A stretch of DNA of 64,000 nt. Source: Pedobacter cryoconitis. Its GTDB lineage: Bacteria > Bacteroidota > Bacteroidia > Sphingobacteriales > Sphingobacteriaceae. Shown here piece after piece: positions 1 through 8,219 of this stretch; the stretch's first letter is position 1; each line of letters opens with the position of its first letter. Under the pieces are notes generated by a model. That model was given only the letters and a program-made list of their open reading frames with translations. It did no database searches and was not told the DNA's origin. A program made the position numbers and the translations under genes. The stretch covers positions 175,698 to 239,697 of the forward strand of contig NZ_JACHCE010000010.1 in assembly GCF_014200605.1 (NCBI RefSeq), read 5' to 3'.

Positions 1-110
1 TTCTATTGCTATATCGTTTATCTTTTTGATTATATCCATTCTGTATCAGGTGACAACGAACAAATGTAGATAATTGCACAAATTTAACTTCAGATATTAT
101 TCTAAAAATT

Positions 111-118
111 TACCTTTG
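111..118 (+). promoter_or_regulatory. Possible Bacteroidota -7 element
   Basis: The octamer TACCTTTG fits the Bacteroidota -7 consensus TAnnTTTG and lies about 140 bases upstream of the Hsp70-like gene. No clean TTTG -33 box is seen at the usual 18-21 base spacing, so the call rests on the -7 motif alone. Confidence 0.3.
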
Positions 119-256
119 CACCCGCTATAACAGCGTATATCAACAAGAATATCAATCTTAATACGTTTGTAAAATCTTCCTCAACTCATTTTTTGAATGA
201 TTGAACGGAGAATTGCCCACAAAAAAAACAGTATAAAACAATATTTCCCTTTTACG

Positions 257-1528
257 ATGAGTAAGTTTCTATATGGAATTGATTTTGGAACAACCAATTC
301 TGCACTATCAATTTATGACGAAGAAAAAAATGAGATCATAAGTACCATTACAGTTCCCTCCCTTCTGTATTTTCAGCAAGAACAAAGTACTACCCAGCCA
401 CTAAATTATGTGGTTGGCGAAAATGCAATTGACGCCTACCTGAGCGATGGTATGAAAGGTCGTTTTATCAAATCTATTAAACAAATCTTATCAAGAAGCA
501 GTTTTATAGAGACCAGGATACATAACAAAAGATACAATGCCTCTGACCTGGTTGCCCTGATTCTTAAAGATCTGAAAACTAAAGCTGATCAGATTATTGG
601 ATACGATTGCCAGAAAGCAGTGATCGGAAGACCCGTATTTTTTGATGATGATAGTGCCGCAAAAGATACCCTTGCACAAACCAGGCTAAGTAAGGCAGCA
701 GAAAATGCAGGATTTACTGAAGTACGTTTTCAATTTGAACCTATAGGTGCTGCATTTGCCTACGAAAAAACAATTAAAAAGAAAGAAAAAGTACTTGTAG
801 CCGATTTAGGTGGTGGAACAACAGATTTCACCTATCTGATACTTGATCCTGATCATTCCGGCAACAAGGACAGAAGAAATGATATGATCGCTTCGGGTGG
901 TATCTATATTGGTGGAGATAGCTTTGATTCTGCATTTATGTGGGATAAAGGAACCCCTTATTTTGGAAAAAACACACGCTATGAAGCTACACCAGGAAAA
1001 GTCCTGACTGTGCCGATGTCTCTGTTTGCAAATATTTGTACCTGGGATAAGATGAACTTCTTCAATGGCCTGAGAATACAGAAAGATTTACAGGATTATT
1101 ACCATTACTCTAAAAAGGACCGGAATTTTAAGAACCTGATCACCCTGATTGAAAACAATCTGGGTTACTCTGTATTTCGTTCTATAGAAAAAACTAAAAT
1201 TACTTTATCCGATCAGCCGGTTTCTCAGTTCAGTTATTCGAATATGGAAATAGAAATTGACGAAGAGGTTTCTAAAGAGCAATATGCTGCAGTAATTGAA
1301 AAAGACATCAAAAAAATCAGTGTTTATCTGGATGATTTTATGTTAAAAAACAATATAAAGGCAGAAGAGATTGATAGTTTATTCCTTACTGGTGGAAGCT
1401 CACTGGTTGGCGGTGTACAAGAGCTGTTCAAAAACAAATTCCCACATATCCCTGTAAATTCGGGGGACAATTTTACCAGTGTGGCGAAAGGTCTTGCCTA
1501 TAGCGGTTACCTTTTTGACGCAGATTAG
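257..1528 (+). CDS. Hsp70-family (YegD-like) actin-fold ATPase
   Basis: A cytoplasmic DnaK-related ATPase without a substrate-binding domain. Directly visible are phosphate-1 GIDFGTTNS near the N-terminus, phosphate-2 ADLGGGTTDF in the middle and the adenosine motif LTGGSSLVGG near the C-terminus. The 423 residues equal one actin/Hsp70 nucleotide-binding domain, like E. coli YegD (about 450 aa) rather than DnaK (about 640 aa). I start it at the ATG at 257 because the family begins a few residues before the GIDFGTTNS motif; the in-frame ATG at 197 would add 20 basic residues with no family counterpart. It stands 155 bases before the PsiD-like gene on the same strand. The client or biological role of YegD-type proteins is not established. 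Confidence 0.85.
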   Translation: MSKFLYGIDFGTTNSALSIYDEEKNEIISTITVPSLLYFQQEQSTTQPLNYVVGENAIDAYLSDGMKGRFIKSIKQILSRSSFIETRIHNKRYNASDLVALILKDLKTKADQIIGYDCQKAVIGRPVFFDDDSAAKDTLAQTRLSKAAENAGFTEVRFQFEPIGAAFAYEKTIKKKEKVLVADLGGGTTDFTYLILDPDHSGNKDRRNDMIASGGIYIGGDSFDSAFMWDKGTPYFGKNTRYEATPGKVLTVPMSLFANICTWDKMNFFNGLRIQKDLQDYYHYSKKDRNFKNLITLIENNLGYSVFRSIEKTKITLSDQPVSQFSYSNMEIEIDEEVSKEQYAAVIEKDIKKISVYLDDFMLKNNIKAEEIDSLFLTGGSSLVGGVQELFKNKFPHIPVNSGDNFTSVAKGLAYSGYLFDAD

Positions 1529-1648
1529 CCTGCAATTAAACGCATTTTCAACCGACTGAACAAAAAGCACACAACAAACTGATATACAGGAAACAACAAG
1601 AATAAAAATGAACAAAAATGAATATCAATAAGCTATACTAATCTCTGG

Positions 1649-1675
1649 GTTTTGCCTAATTTCATGAGGCAAAAC
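1649..1675 (+). promoter_or_regulatory. Hairpin just before the PsiD-like gene start
   Basis: A perfect 9-bp inverted repeat (GTTTTGCCT at 1649-1657 and AGGCAAAAC at 1667-1675) with a 9-base loop ends only 8 bases before the ATG at 1684. No T-run follows, so it is not a normal terminator. It would fold in the leader RNA next to the ribosome landing site, or it could be a protein-binding palindrome. Confidence 0.45.
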
Positions 1676-1683
1676 AAGTAGAT

Positions 1684-2952
1684 ATGAAAACAACAACTAA
1701 CGAAAAATCACTTCCCTTCCGCGTTGGTGCATGGCTGCCATCAGACCAGGATATCCTGGAAAATTGGTTGGACGAACTTATCGCTGAAGTAGAAAAAGAC
1801 AAAAGCCCTTTACTTCCTGTAATTGAAGAACTCAAAGAATTAATAGAGGATGATCCTGAAATTTTCATGTGGTTCCACCTGATGTTTGAGGAAGTTCCGC
1901 GTAAACCACCTTTTAACAAGAATCCAGCTGGTCAGCCGCAGGTAAGAAATTATCATTTGATGTTGCGGCTTATTAATAGAATCATGACTAAAGCCCCCGA
2001 GTTTAATGAGACCGGCTTAGTTGGCTTTCCAATCAACGCAATTCTGGACTGGTCCATGGGAACTACTGCCGGATATGCAGCTTTCTTAAATGAAAAAGTC
2101 AACTGGCAGTTCAAAAGGATATTGACTGAATGGGCCATCTTTCTATCCTCCGAAGACTCAAAATATGTATTAAATAAAGATCCGAAAACAGGCTGGTTTG
2201 GTACAGATGCCATGAAGGCGATGCCCGATTTCGACAAGCAATTTAAATGTGACCCTGCGCTGCCTCATCATGGATTTAAATCATGGGATGATTTTTTCAC
2301 CAGAGAATTCAGAGCTGGTCAGCGTCCGCTTGCAGATCCTGATAACGATGCAGTCATTGCAAACGCTTGCGAGTCTGCACCCTACAGGATTGAAAAAAAT
2401 GTAAAAAGACATGACAGGTTCTGGATCAAAGCACAACCCTATTCACTGGAACACATGATGGCTAATGATCCTTTACTGGATAATTTTATTGGTGGAACGG
2501 TCTATCAGGCTTTTCTGAATGCGTTGAGTTATCATCGCTGGCATAGCCCTGTTAGTGGTAAAATCGTCAAAGCCTATGTGCAGGACGGGACTTATTATGC
2601 GGAAGCCCTATCCGAAGGTTATGATCCATCCGGCCCGAATGATTCACAGGGTTATATCACTGAATTAGCCACCAGGGCGCTTATATTTATTGAAGCAGAT
2701 AATCCTGCAATCGGACTGATGTGTATGATGCCTGTTGGAATGGCCGAAGTTTCTTCCTGCCAGATTACAGTTTATGAAGGTCAGCATGTTAAAAAAGGGG
2801 ATCAATTGGGCATGTTCCATTTTGGAGGCTCTACCCATTGTTTGTTTTTTGGGCCAAAGGTTAAACTGGTGTTTGACCTGCATGGTCAGACTCCTGGCCT
2901 TAACTCTGGCAACATCCCTTTAAAATCAAAAATTGCTACAGTAACCAGCTAA
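1684..2952 (+). CDS. Phosphatidylserine decarboxylase-family protein with PsiD-like N-terminal domain
   Basis: A pyruvoyl-dependent decarboxylase of the PSD superfamily. The N-terminal roughly 170 residues resemble the extra domain found in PsiD-like enzymes (fungal L-tryptophan decarboxylase group). The C-terminal half is the PSD catalytic domain, with the conserved YHRWHSPVSG segment and the self-cleavage site FGGST, in which S383 would become the pyruvoyl group. At 422 residues and with no membrane anchor it is much longer than the bacterial membrane PSD of lipid synthesis. The substrate could be an aromatic amino acid, another amino acid or phosphatidylserine; sequence alone does not decide. 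It ends in a hairpin terminator shared with the convergent GntR gene. Confidence 0.8.
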   Translation: MKTTTNEKSLPFRVGAWLPSDQDILENWLDELIAEVEKDKSPLLPVIEELKELIEDDPEIFMWFHLMFEEVPRKPPFNKNPAGQPQVRNYHLMLRLINRIMTKAPEFNETGLVGFPINAILDWSMGTTAGYAAFLNEKVNWQFKRILTEWAIFLSSEDSKYVLNKDPKTGWFGTDAMKAMPDFDKQFKCDPALPHHGFKSWDDFFTREFRAGQRPLADPDNDAVIANACESAPYRIEKNVKRHDRFWIKAQPYSLEHMMANDPLLDNFIGGTVYQAFLNALSYHRWHSPVSGKIVKAYVQDGTYYAEALSEGYDPSGPNDSQGYITELATRALIFIEADNPAIGLMCMMPVGMAEVSSCQITVYEGQHVKKGDQLGMFHFGGSTHCLFFGPKVKLVFDLHGQTPGLNSGNIPLKSKIATVTS

Positions 2953-3000
2953 AAGAAAGCATAATCAGTTCAGGAACAAAATAATAAAACCACCAATTTT

Positions 3001-3036
3001 CAGGCCTGCTAATTTTATGGCGGGCCTGATTCTTTA
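3001..3036. terminator. Bidirectional hairpin between convergent genes
   Basis: A 9-bp stem (CAGGCCTGC at 3001-3009 with GCGGGCCTG at 3020-3028, one G-T pair) and a 10-base loop lie between the stop of the PsiD-like gene and the stop of the GntR gene. T-rich sequence follows on the plus strand, and the minus-strand side is A/T-rich as well. Confidence 0.5.
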
Positions 3037-3675
3037 ATAGTTATTGTCCAGAATTTTTTGAAGAACTGATTGTGACTGATTTGTCTTTTTACTTTTAATC
3101 GCTTTAAATAGCTGTTCATGCAGATGATGATTCATCGCAAAACGACTAATCCCCTGTTTCTCGCGCGCCTGAAAGAAATTACGCATAATCAAAGTAAAGC
3201 TATAATATAAATCAGACAATACAGGATTGGAACAAGCCAGGGCAATCGCTGTGTGGAAAGCAATATCGGCATCCGCACAAAGCAGGGCATTTTCATCCTG
3301 AATAGCTAGTTTACGGTTTTCTAAACACCGCTCCATCTCCCCTAACTGTTCTTCTGTACGATTTTGTGTAGCCAGTTTCACAATTTCCTTCTCCAGTAAT
3401 CCCCTTACCGCATTCACATCATCAAAATCAGCACGTCTTAAACGCTGCTCAATACTTACCTCCTGGAAGCTCTGGTTAACAAATGTTCCGGAACCTTGCT
3501 GTACTTTTAAAATCCCCGAAATAGCAAGCGTCTTGATAGCCTCTCTGATACTTGAACGGCCTACATCATATAATTTCATCAGTTCAGGTTCGGAAGGTAT
3601 CTTTTCACCTGCTTTATATTTTCCCTGAGAAATATCTTCCTTTATCAGGCCAATTACCTTTTCGTAGAGTTTCAT
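3034..3675 (-). CDS. FadR-type GntR transcriptional regulator
   Basis: A DNA-binding repressor or activator of the GntR superfamily, FadR subfamily. The N-terminal winged helix-turn-helix is visible (about residues 5-70, with KIPSEPELMKLYDVGRSSIREAI), followed by an all-helical FCD effector domain (about 90-205) that usually binds a small carboxylate and a metal ion. The 213-residue length is normal. The gene faces the bicupin gene across 237 bases, and copies of one palindromic box lie both 28 bases upstream of its own start and upstream of the bicupin. It therefore probably controls both genes. The ligand is unknown; a carboxylate such as oxalate would fit the neighbour but is inference. 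Confidence 0.85.
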   Translation of the reverse strand: MKLYEKVIGLIKEDISQGKYKAGEKIPSEPELMKLYDVGRSSIREAIKTLAISGILKVQQGSGTFVNQSFQEVSIEQRLRRADFDDVNAVRGLLEKEIVKLATQNRTEEQLGEMERCLENRKLAIQDENALLCADADIAFHTAIALACSNPVLSDLYYSFTLIMRNFFQAREKQGISRFAMNHHLHEQLFKAIKSKKTNQSQSVLQKILDNNY

Positions 3676-3703
3676 TTCTGCTCAGTATATTTTCTTCGTT
3701 ACA

Positions 3704-3716
3704 AACATACGATGTT
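3704..3716. promoter_or_regulatory. Operator box 1 (AACAT-N3-ATGTT)
   Basis: AACATACGATGTT is a 5-bp inverted repeat with a 3-base centre, 28 bases upstream of the GntR start. It differs by one base from the two boxes at 3824-3855. Its position suggests autoregulation by the GntR protein. Confidence 0.6.
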
Positions 3717-3823
3717 TCAGTCAGACATCATAAATATAACAAGACATTTTAACACGCCTAACCCCATCAGCATCAAATTTCATCATAAAAACAATCAGAT
3801 ATAGCAAATCAATCGCCACAATA

Positions 3824-3855
3824 AACATATGATGTTAAATTAAACATATGATGTT
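3824..3855. promoter_or_regulatory. Operator boxes 2 and 3 (tandem AACATATGATGTT)
   Basis: Two identical 13-base boxes, at 3824-3836 and 3843-3855, have centres 19 bases apart. Each is AACAT-N3-ATGTT. They end about 28 bases before the -7 element of the bicupin promoter, so a bound dimer would abut or cover the -33 region. They are the likely targets of the divergent FadR-type regulator. Confidence 0.65.
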
Positions 3856-3882
3856 TTATTTTTAAATATCATATTTGCATTA

Positions 3883-3890
3883 TATATTTG
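3883..3890 (+). promoter_or_regulatory. -7 element of the bicupin gene
   Basis: TATATTTG matches TAnnTTTG and is 22 bases upstream of the bicupin ATG, leaving room for a start site at about 3897. The -33 region (about 3861) is T-rich but lacks a clear TTTG, which would suit a regulated promoter. Confidence 0.5.
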
Positions 3891-3912
3891 TGATATATTA
3901 ATCTAAAAAGAT

Positions 3913-5088
3913 ATGGCAACTACAAGACGCGGATTCATTTCCGCAGCATCGTTATCAACCCTTGGCCTGGTAACAGCAGCAACAAGCCTAGATTTATTAA
4001 TCCCTAAAAAGGCCGCAGCAGCAGAAAAAATACCAGCAACAAAAGGTCCGGAAGGTCCGCAGGCAGAATTGGAAGATTTTGTATATGATATTGAGAATGG
4101 AAGTACTGGCTGGGTCGGCTCTGGTGGTAATGCCAAAGAAGCAACTGTCGAAGAATTTCCAGTGTCGCAAAGTATCGCAGCTGTAATCATGCGCTTAAAC
4201 CCAGGTAGTTTCCGTGAATTACACTGGCACTCCATTGCAGCAGAATGGGCATACATCTTAGAAGGTCAGGTGCGTACTACAGTTGTTTCGCCTGATGGAA
4301 CCACTTCAACAGATGACTTTGAAAAAGGTGATATCTGGTATTTCCCAAAAGGTCACGGACATTGTCTGCAATGTTTAGGTGATAAATCATGTTTATTCCT
4401 GCTGGGTTTTGACAACGGTCATTTTTCTGAATTCGGCACTTTTAGTTCAACAGACTGGATCAGTCATATCTCTCCGGAAATACTTGCACGCAACTCTGGC
4501 TTACCAGCAAGTACATTTGCCGCGTTCCCGCACAAAGAACTTTATATTGGTACAGGAAAAATAGCTACAGCACCAAAACCTCAAAACATAGATCCTAATA
4601 TTCCAACGAGCAATTCTGCACATAAATTCCGTATGGAGAAAGACGGTATTTATCAGAAATTTGCAGGTGGTTCTACGATCAAAGTATCAGCTAAAGAGTT
4701 CCCTATTCAAACTACTTTAACTGCCTTACGTATGGACATTGAGCCTGGCGCAATCCGCGAATTACACTGGCACCCTAATGCGGATGAATGGCAGTATGTA
4801 ATGAGTGGTAAAGGAAATATAAGCATTTTCGGTTCTCATGGACGTGTAAAGACAATGGCTTACAAAAAAGGAATGGTTTCGTTCATTAAACAAGGTTACG
4901 GCCATTACATTGAAAACACTGGTACTGAAACACTTAAACTGATCATTCTTTTCAATGCAGGTGAATACCAGGAAATATCATTGAATGACTGGCTGACTTC
5001 AAACCCTGCTCAGCTTGTTCAGGATCATTTTGGAATTTCACCAGCACAGACAGCTACGCTTGGTAAACATAAAAAAGGAATTTACTAG
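3913..5088 (+). CDS. Tat-exported bicupin, oxalate decarboxylase family
   Basis: Two cupin domains in one chain of 391 residues, as in the manganese enzyme OxdC that splits oxalate to formate and CO2. A Tat signal is visible at the N-terminus (TRRGFIS, residues 4-10, then a hydrophobic stretch and an Ala-rich cleavage region near 35). Metal ligands by alignment to OxdC are H104, H106, E111 and H150 in domain 1, and H285, H287, E292 and H331 in domain 2, so both sites look complete. The lid that carries the catalytic glutamate in OxdC (SENS) reads S172-E-F-G here: Glu173 is kept but the flanking residues differ. That could alter the balance of decarboxylase and oxidase activity. The divergent GntR regulator and three operators suggest substrate-induced expression. 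Confidence 0.85.
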   Translation: MATTRRGFISAASLSTLGLVTAATSLDLLIPKKAAAAEKIPATKGPEGPQAELEDFVYDIENGSTGWVGSGGNAKEATVEEFPVSQSIAAVIMRLNPGSFRELHWHSIAAEWAYILEGQVRTTVVSPDGTTSTDDFEKGDIWYFPKGHGHCLQCLGDKSCLFLLGFDNGHFSEFGTFSSTDWISHISPEILARNSGLPASTFAAFPHKELYIGTGKIATAPKPQNIDPNIPTSNSAHKFRMEKDGIYQKFAGGSTIKVSAKEFPIQTTLTALRMDIEPGAIRELHWHPNADEWQYVMSGKGNISIFGSHGRVKTMAYKKGMVSFIKQGYGHYIENTGTETLKLIILFNAGEYQEISLNDWLTSNPAQLVQDHFGISPAQTATLGKHKKGIY

Positions 5089-5123
5089 TTAAATTTATAA
5101 CTCCTGAAATTAAAGACAGCCGC

Positions 5124-5166
5124 AAGCTCCTGGAATTCTGGTTTCAGGAGCTTTATTTTTTATAGC
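5124..5166 (+). terminator. Rho-independent terminator of the bicupin gene
   Basis: A 9-bp perfect stem (AAGCTCCTG at 5124-5132, CAGGAGCTT at 5145-5153) with a 12-base loop is followed by TATTTTTTAT, 36 bases after the stop codon. Confidence 0.8.
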
Positions 5167-5200
5167 TGCTGGTTTTCAAATAAAATGCGCTTTAACTATT

Positions 5201-5246
5201 GACAAAAAAAAAGACCTTAATCTGCTGCTAGGCAGACCAAGGTCTT
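5201..5246 (-). terminator. Rho-independent terminator of the lipoprotein peptidase gene
   Basis: On the minus strand, AAGACCTT and TCTGC arms (5211-5225 with 5232-5246, one 2-base internal mismatch) form a hairpin followed by nine T residues (5202-5210). It sits 25 bases beyond the stop of the minus-strand gene. Confidence 0.8.
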
Positions 5247-5271
5247 ATGTCAGAAGTTTATATTACAAACA

Positions 5272-6864
5272 CTAATACGCACCAACCTCCGACAAGGCTG
5301 CAAATGGCTGTCCATCATAAGAAGACTTCGCTATTATTTTATAATAACGTATCGTCTGCGGGGATGGCAAATTAATGTATTGTGCCCCATTAACATTAGC
5401 CAGTACAAAAGATCCTGCCGAAACAAAATTTGTTCCGTCAGTACTATATAAAATTTCAAGGTCTTTCACAGCCCTTTGTAAACCATTTCTCTGTGTAATA
5501 CTGATACCAGTTACCTGTTTAGCAGCAGCCATATCTACAGTAAAAGAATGCGGATAAGTCGCTGTGGTACCCGAATATTGTGAATGCCAGTAAGTATTGA
5601 TTACTCCATCGATCAGATTGGCAGATTTACCATCTTCATCAGAGGTTTCCTGTGAGCTTACATTAATGACATTCCAGCCTGTTTTACTCAATTCGTCTCT
5701 GCTGCTGAATTTCAACACCGGGATGCCGTTTACAAACTCATAGTTATAAATCGTTTCGGTCACATTGCCATTATCGTGCACCAACTTTACTTTCAATTCG
5801 TATGGATTACCATCTTTGTATTTAAGTTCAGCAATTGGCATCTCTACATAAAAACTGTCTGTACCTATCGCTTTAGACTCCCAGGTAGTTGCATTATAAT
5901 CATGGTTAACACCTATACCTTCATTATTTACATTGGGATCATTGTAATAAACCACACTGTTAACTTTAGTGTCTGAAGTAAATTTACCAGATACAATTAT
6001 AGCTGCTTTACTTGCGTTATAATTAGCATGGATTTTACTAATTGATGCTTTAACTGTTCCATAACGAGGTTTATCATCTTTATTAAAAATCTGATTCACA
6101 TTTAAGATAGCCGCATCTGTAGCTGTTAAAAACGTTTTAGAAATTCCTAATGTACCATTACCGGCCCACATCAATGCCATTCCAAGCGTCTCATTTTCAG
6201 AAACTTTCTGACAGTTATGCGGTAAATTCAAACCATGTCCCAATTCATGCATCATTCCACCAAACCAAACACTAAAGCGTTTACCATCAGCATCGGTCTT
6301 ACCCAGGTTTTTAATATCCATTCCTTCATAATCAAGGGCATAACACCATTTCCCTGTTCCATAAAACGGACCTCCGCTTGGTGTTCCATCTGCTTTAAAT
6401 TCATAACGAGGAATAATGACCAGGGTATGTGCACTTGTATTTTCTGCAGGGTGCGCAGTAAAATAAGCATTGATCTCTTGCGCAACAGCTCCATTACCAC
6501 CAGAATAAGGATAGCTGCTTTTTGGCTTAGTGCCTCTGATCACCGTAATTTTCACGCCTTTTGTTGGGCTTGTAAATAAGCCAAAGGTTTTATCTGCATA
6601 ACCATTACGGGCCATTTCATCTTTATAATATTTCTGTCCCCAAAGCATCAGGTCACTTAAACGCTTCTGATAGCCTGGTAAGGTATCCAGATCACTGGGG
6701 ATAAAATAAACCAGATTAAGGTTATGGATATGGTCACTGCTATATCCGTCAACAGTTGTAACAGGATTTGTTGAGGCGGTGCCGCCCCCTACTGCGTCTG
6801 CCGCTTTCTTACAAGCCATGAAGCTGATCAGTAACGGGATTAATAATAATAGATTTCTTTTCAT
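5272..6864 (-). CDS. Lipoprotein zinc metallopeptidase with C-terminal F5/8 type C (discoidin) domain
   Basis: A secreted, outer-membrane-anchored enzyme. A type II signal peptide ends at Cys18 (SFMACKK). The central domain carries HELGHGLNLPH (H206, E207, H210, H216), the HExxHxxxxxH signature of metzincin-like zinc peptidases. The last roughly 135 residues form a beta-sandwich of the discoidin (F5/8 type C) kind, recognisable from the sequence around DGVINTYWHSQYSG and the closing RYYKIIAKSS segment, which usually binds carbohydrate. The substrate is unknown; glycoproteins or peptidoglycan-linked peptides are plausible. A second peptidase of the same architecture, though unrelated in its catalytic part, lies at 13.7-15.1 kb. 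A CAAACGTTTG palindrome is found 103 bases upstream of the start. Confidence 0.75.
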   Translation of the reverse strand: MKRNLLLLIPLLISFMACKKAADAVGGGTASTNPVTTVDGYSSDHIHNLNLVYFIPSDLDTLPGYQKRLSDLMLWGQKYYKDEMARNGYADKTFGLFTSPTKGVKITVIRGTKPKSSYPYSGGNGAVAQEINAYFTAHPAENTSAHTLVIIPRYEFKADGTPSGGPFYGTGKWCYALDYEGMDIKNLGKTDADGKRFSVWFGGMMHELGHGLNLPHNCQKVSENETLGMALMWAGNGTLGISKTFLTATDAAILNVNQIFNKDDKPRYGTVKASISKIHANYNASKAAIIVSGKFTSDTKVNSVVYYNDPNVNNEGIGVNHDYNATTWESKAIGTDSFYVEMPIAELKYKDGNPYELKVKLVHDNGNVTETIYNYEFVNGIPVLKFSSRDELSKTGWNVINVSSQETSDEDGKSANLIDGVINTYWHSQYSGTTATYPHSFTVDMAAAKQVTGISITQRNGLQRAVKDLEILYSTDGTNFVSAGSFVLANVNGAQYINLPSPQTIRYYKIIAKSSYDGQPFAALSEVGAY

Positions 6865-6964
6865 AGGATATGTTTTGGTTAGGTTAGGGTATTATATTAT
6901 AGTACAATGCTTTACATAACCGTAATCTATAGATATCTATAAAAAATATACCTTATAAATGATA

Positions 6965-7182
6965 CGCAAACGTTTGATCTTAAAGCAGAGGATTATTAAA
7001 TATGAAGATGTATTTTCTTCTCTTTTACAGAGCAGCAGTCTGTTTATATTATAATTTGAGCAATTAACAGGTTTTATTAATTACAAATCTTCCGGATTCC
7101 AGCTAAAAACTATTCAAAGTCAATCTATTGATAACAAAACAGCTGCTAATCAGGGCTTAAAAGATATAATCAAACGTTTGCG
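6965..7182. promoter_or_regulatory. Inverted pair of CAAACGTTTG palindromes in a 350-base intergenic region
   Basis: The region 6865-7214 has no gene. It holds two copies of a 14-base sequence in opposite orientation (6965-6978 and 7169-7182), each built around the perfect palindrome CAAACGTTTG, about 200 bases apart. The CG-centred shape resembles LacI/GalR-type operators. The first copy lies upstream of the peptidase gene; the second lies just beyond the stop of the YeiH gene. No repressor gene of that family is visible in the window. Confidence 0.45.
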
Positions 7183-7214
7183 CAAAATTTCACCTGCTAT
7201 TTTTCCATGTTCTT

Positions 7215-8147
7215 TTAAGCCAGTAATATAATTGCCCATAAAGAAACGCAAGAGATGGTAACCCACAGAATAACTCCCTGCAGAAAAGGCTTCACTCCTA
7301 CTGATTTAATAACCTGAAGTGATAATCCACTTCCAATCAGAAACAACGTCAAAGTCAATCCCGTTTTAGCCAGACTAACCACGTAAGGGGCAAAATGCCT
7401 CATCGCTGGCAGATAGGTATTAGCTAACATAGCCAGAACAAACAATCCTATAAAATAAGGCACTTTAATTTTTTTCTGATCAGTTTTAAAAAATAAGGCG
7501 GTACCAAAAGCTACAGGAATGATCCATAAGGCACGCGCAAGTTTAACTGTAGTTGCAATTTGTAATGCCTGTTCCCCATATTTGCTTGCCGCTCCAACCA
7601 CAGAACTTGTATCATGTATTGCAATTGCACACCAGATCCCAAACTGAGTTTGCGATAGGTTAAATGCATGGCCAATACCAGGAAATATAAATAAAGCAGC
7701 AGAATTCAGGATAAAGACGATTCCCAGTGCTGCTGAAATCTCTTTTTCTCCAGCCTTCATCACCGGAGATAAAGCAGCAATCGCACTTCCACCGCAGATC
7801 GCGGTACCAGAAGAGATCAGAAAAGAGGTTTTACGTTCAGTTTTGAATAATTTACCCAGGATAAAACCCAGTGTAAGTACCCCAAAAATAGAAGCTACTG
7901 TAAATAGAAAACCTTCTTTACCAGCCTGTAATGCGAAAGAAAGATTCATTCCAAAACCCAGACCTATTACTGCTAATTTTAAAAGCCAGTTAGTAGCCTG
8001 ATGATTCAGATGAAGAAAAGGATGTTCCATGAACTGGGCGATAACCAGCCCAAGCAATAAAGCTAATGGCGGGGACATCAGAGGAAACAGGCAGCACAAT
8101 GCAGCAAGGATAAATATAATTTGACGGGTTAACAGGCTCATTTGCAT
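7215..8147 (-). CDS. YeiH/UPF0324-family membrane protein (putative sulfate exporter family)
   Basis: An integral inner-membrane protein with about ten hydrophobic helices and the family's conserved GLGFGMNL and GTAICGGSAIAALSPV segments. Members are annotated as putative sulfate exporters because of links to sulfur regulators; the transported compound is not proven. I prefer the ATG at 8147 (or 8141) because the first helix begins directly after it; the longer reading from 8198 adds 17 residues and nearly touches the LysR stop. It follows the LysR gene on the same strand, so the two probably form one transcript. Confidence 0.8.
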   Translation of the reverse strand: MQMSLLTRQIIFILAALCCLFPLMSPPLALLLGLVIAQFMEHPFLHLNHQATNWLLKLAVIGLGFGMNLSFALQAGKEGFLFTVASIFGVLTLGFILGKLFKTERKTSFLISSGTAICGGSAIAALSPVMKAGEKEISAALGIVFILNSAALFIFPGIGHAFNLSQTQFGIWCAIAIHDTSSVVGAASKYGEQALQIATTVKLARALWIIPVAFGTALFFKTDQKKIKVPYFIGLFVLAMLANTYLPAMRHFAPYVVSLAKTGLTLTLFLIGSGLSLQVIKSVGVKPFLQGVILWVTISCVSLWAIILLA

Positions 8148-8219
8148 AATCTTTGTGTTTTGTGATACAAAGATCTCCCAAATGGCCAGACAGGTCAAAT
8201 CGATAAAATTAATCTGCCA

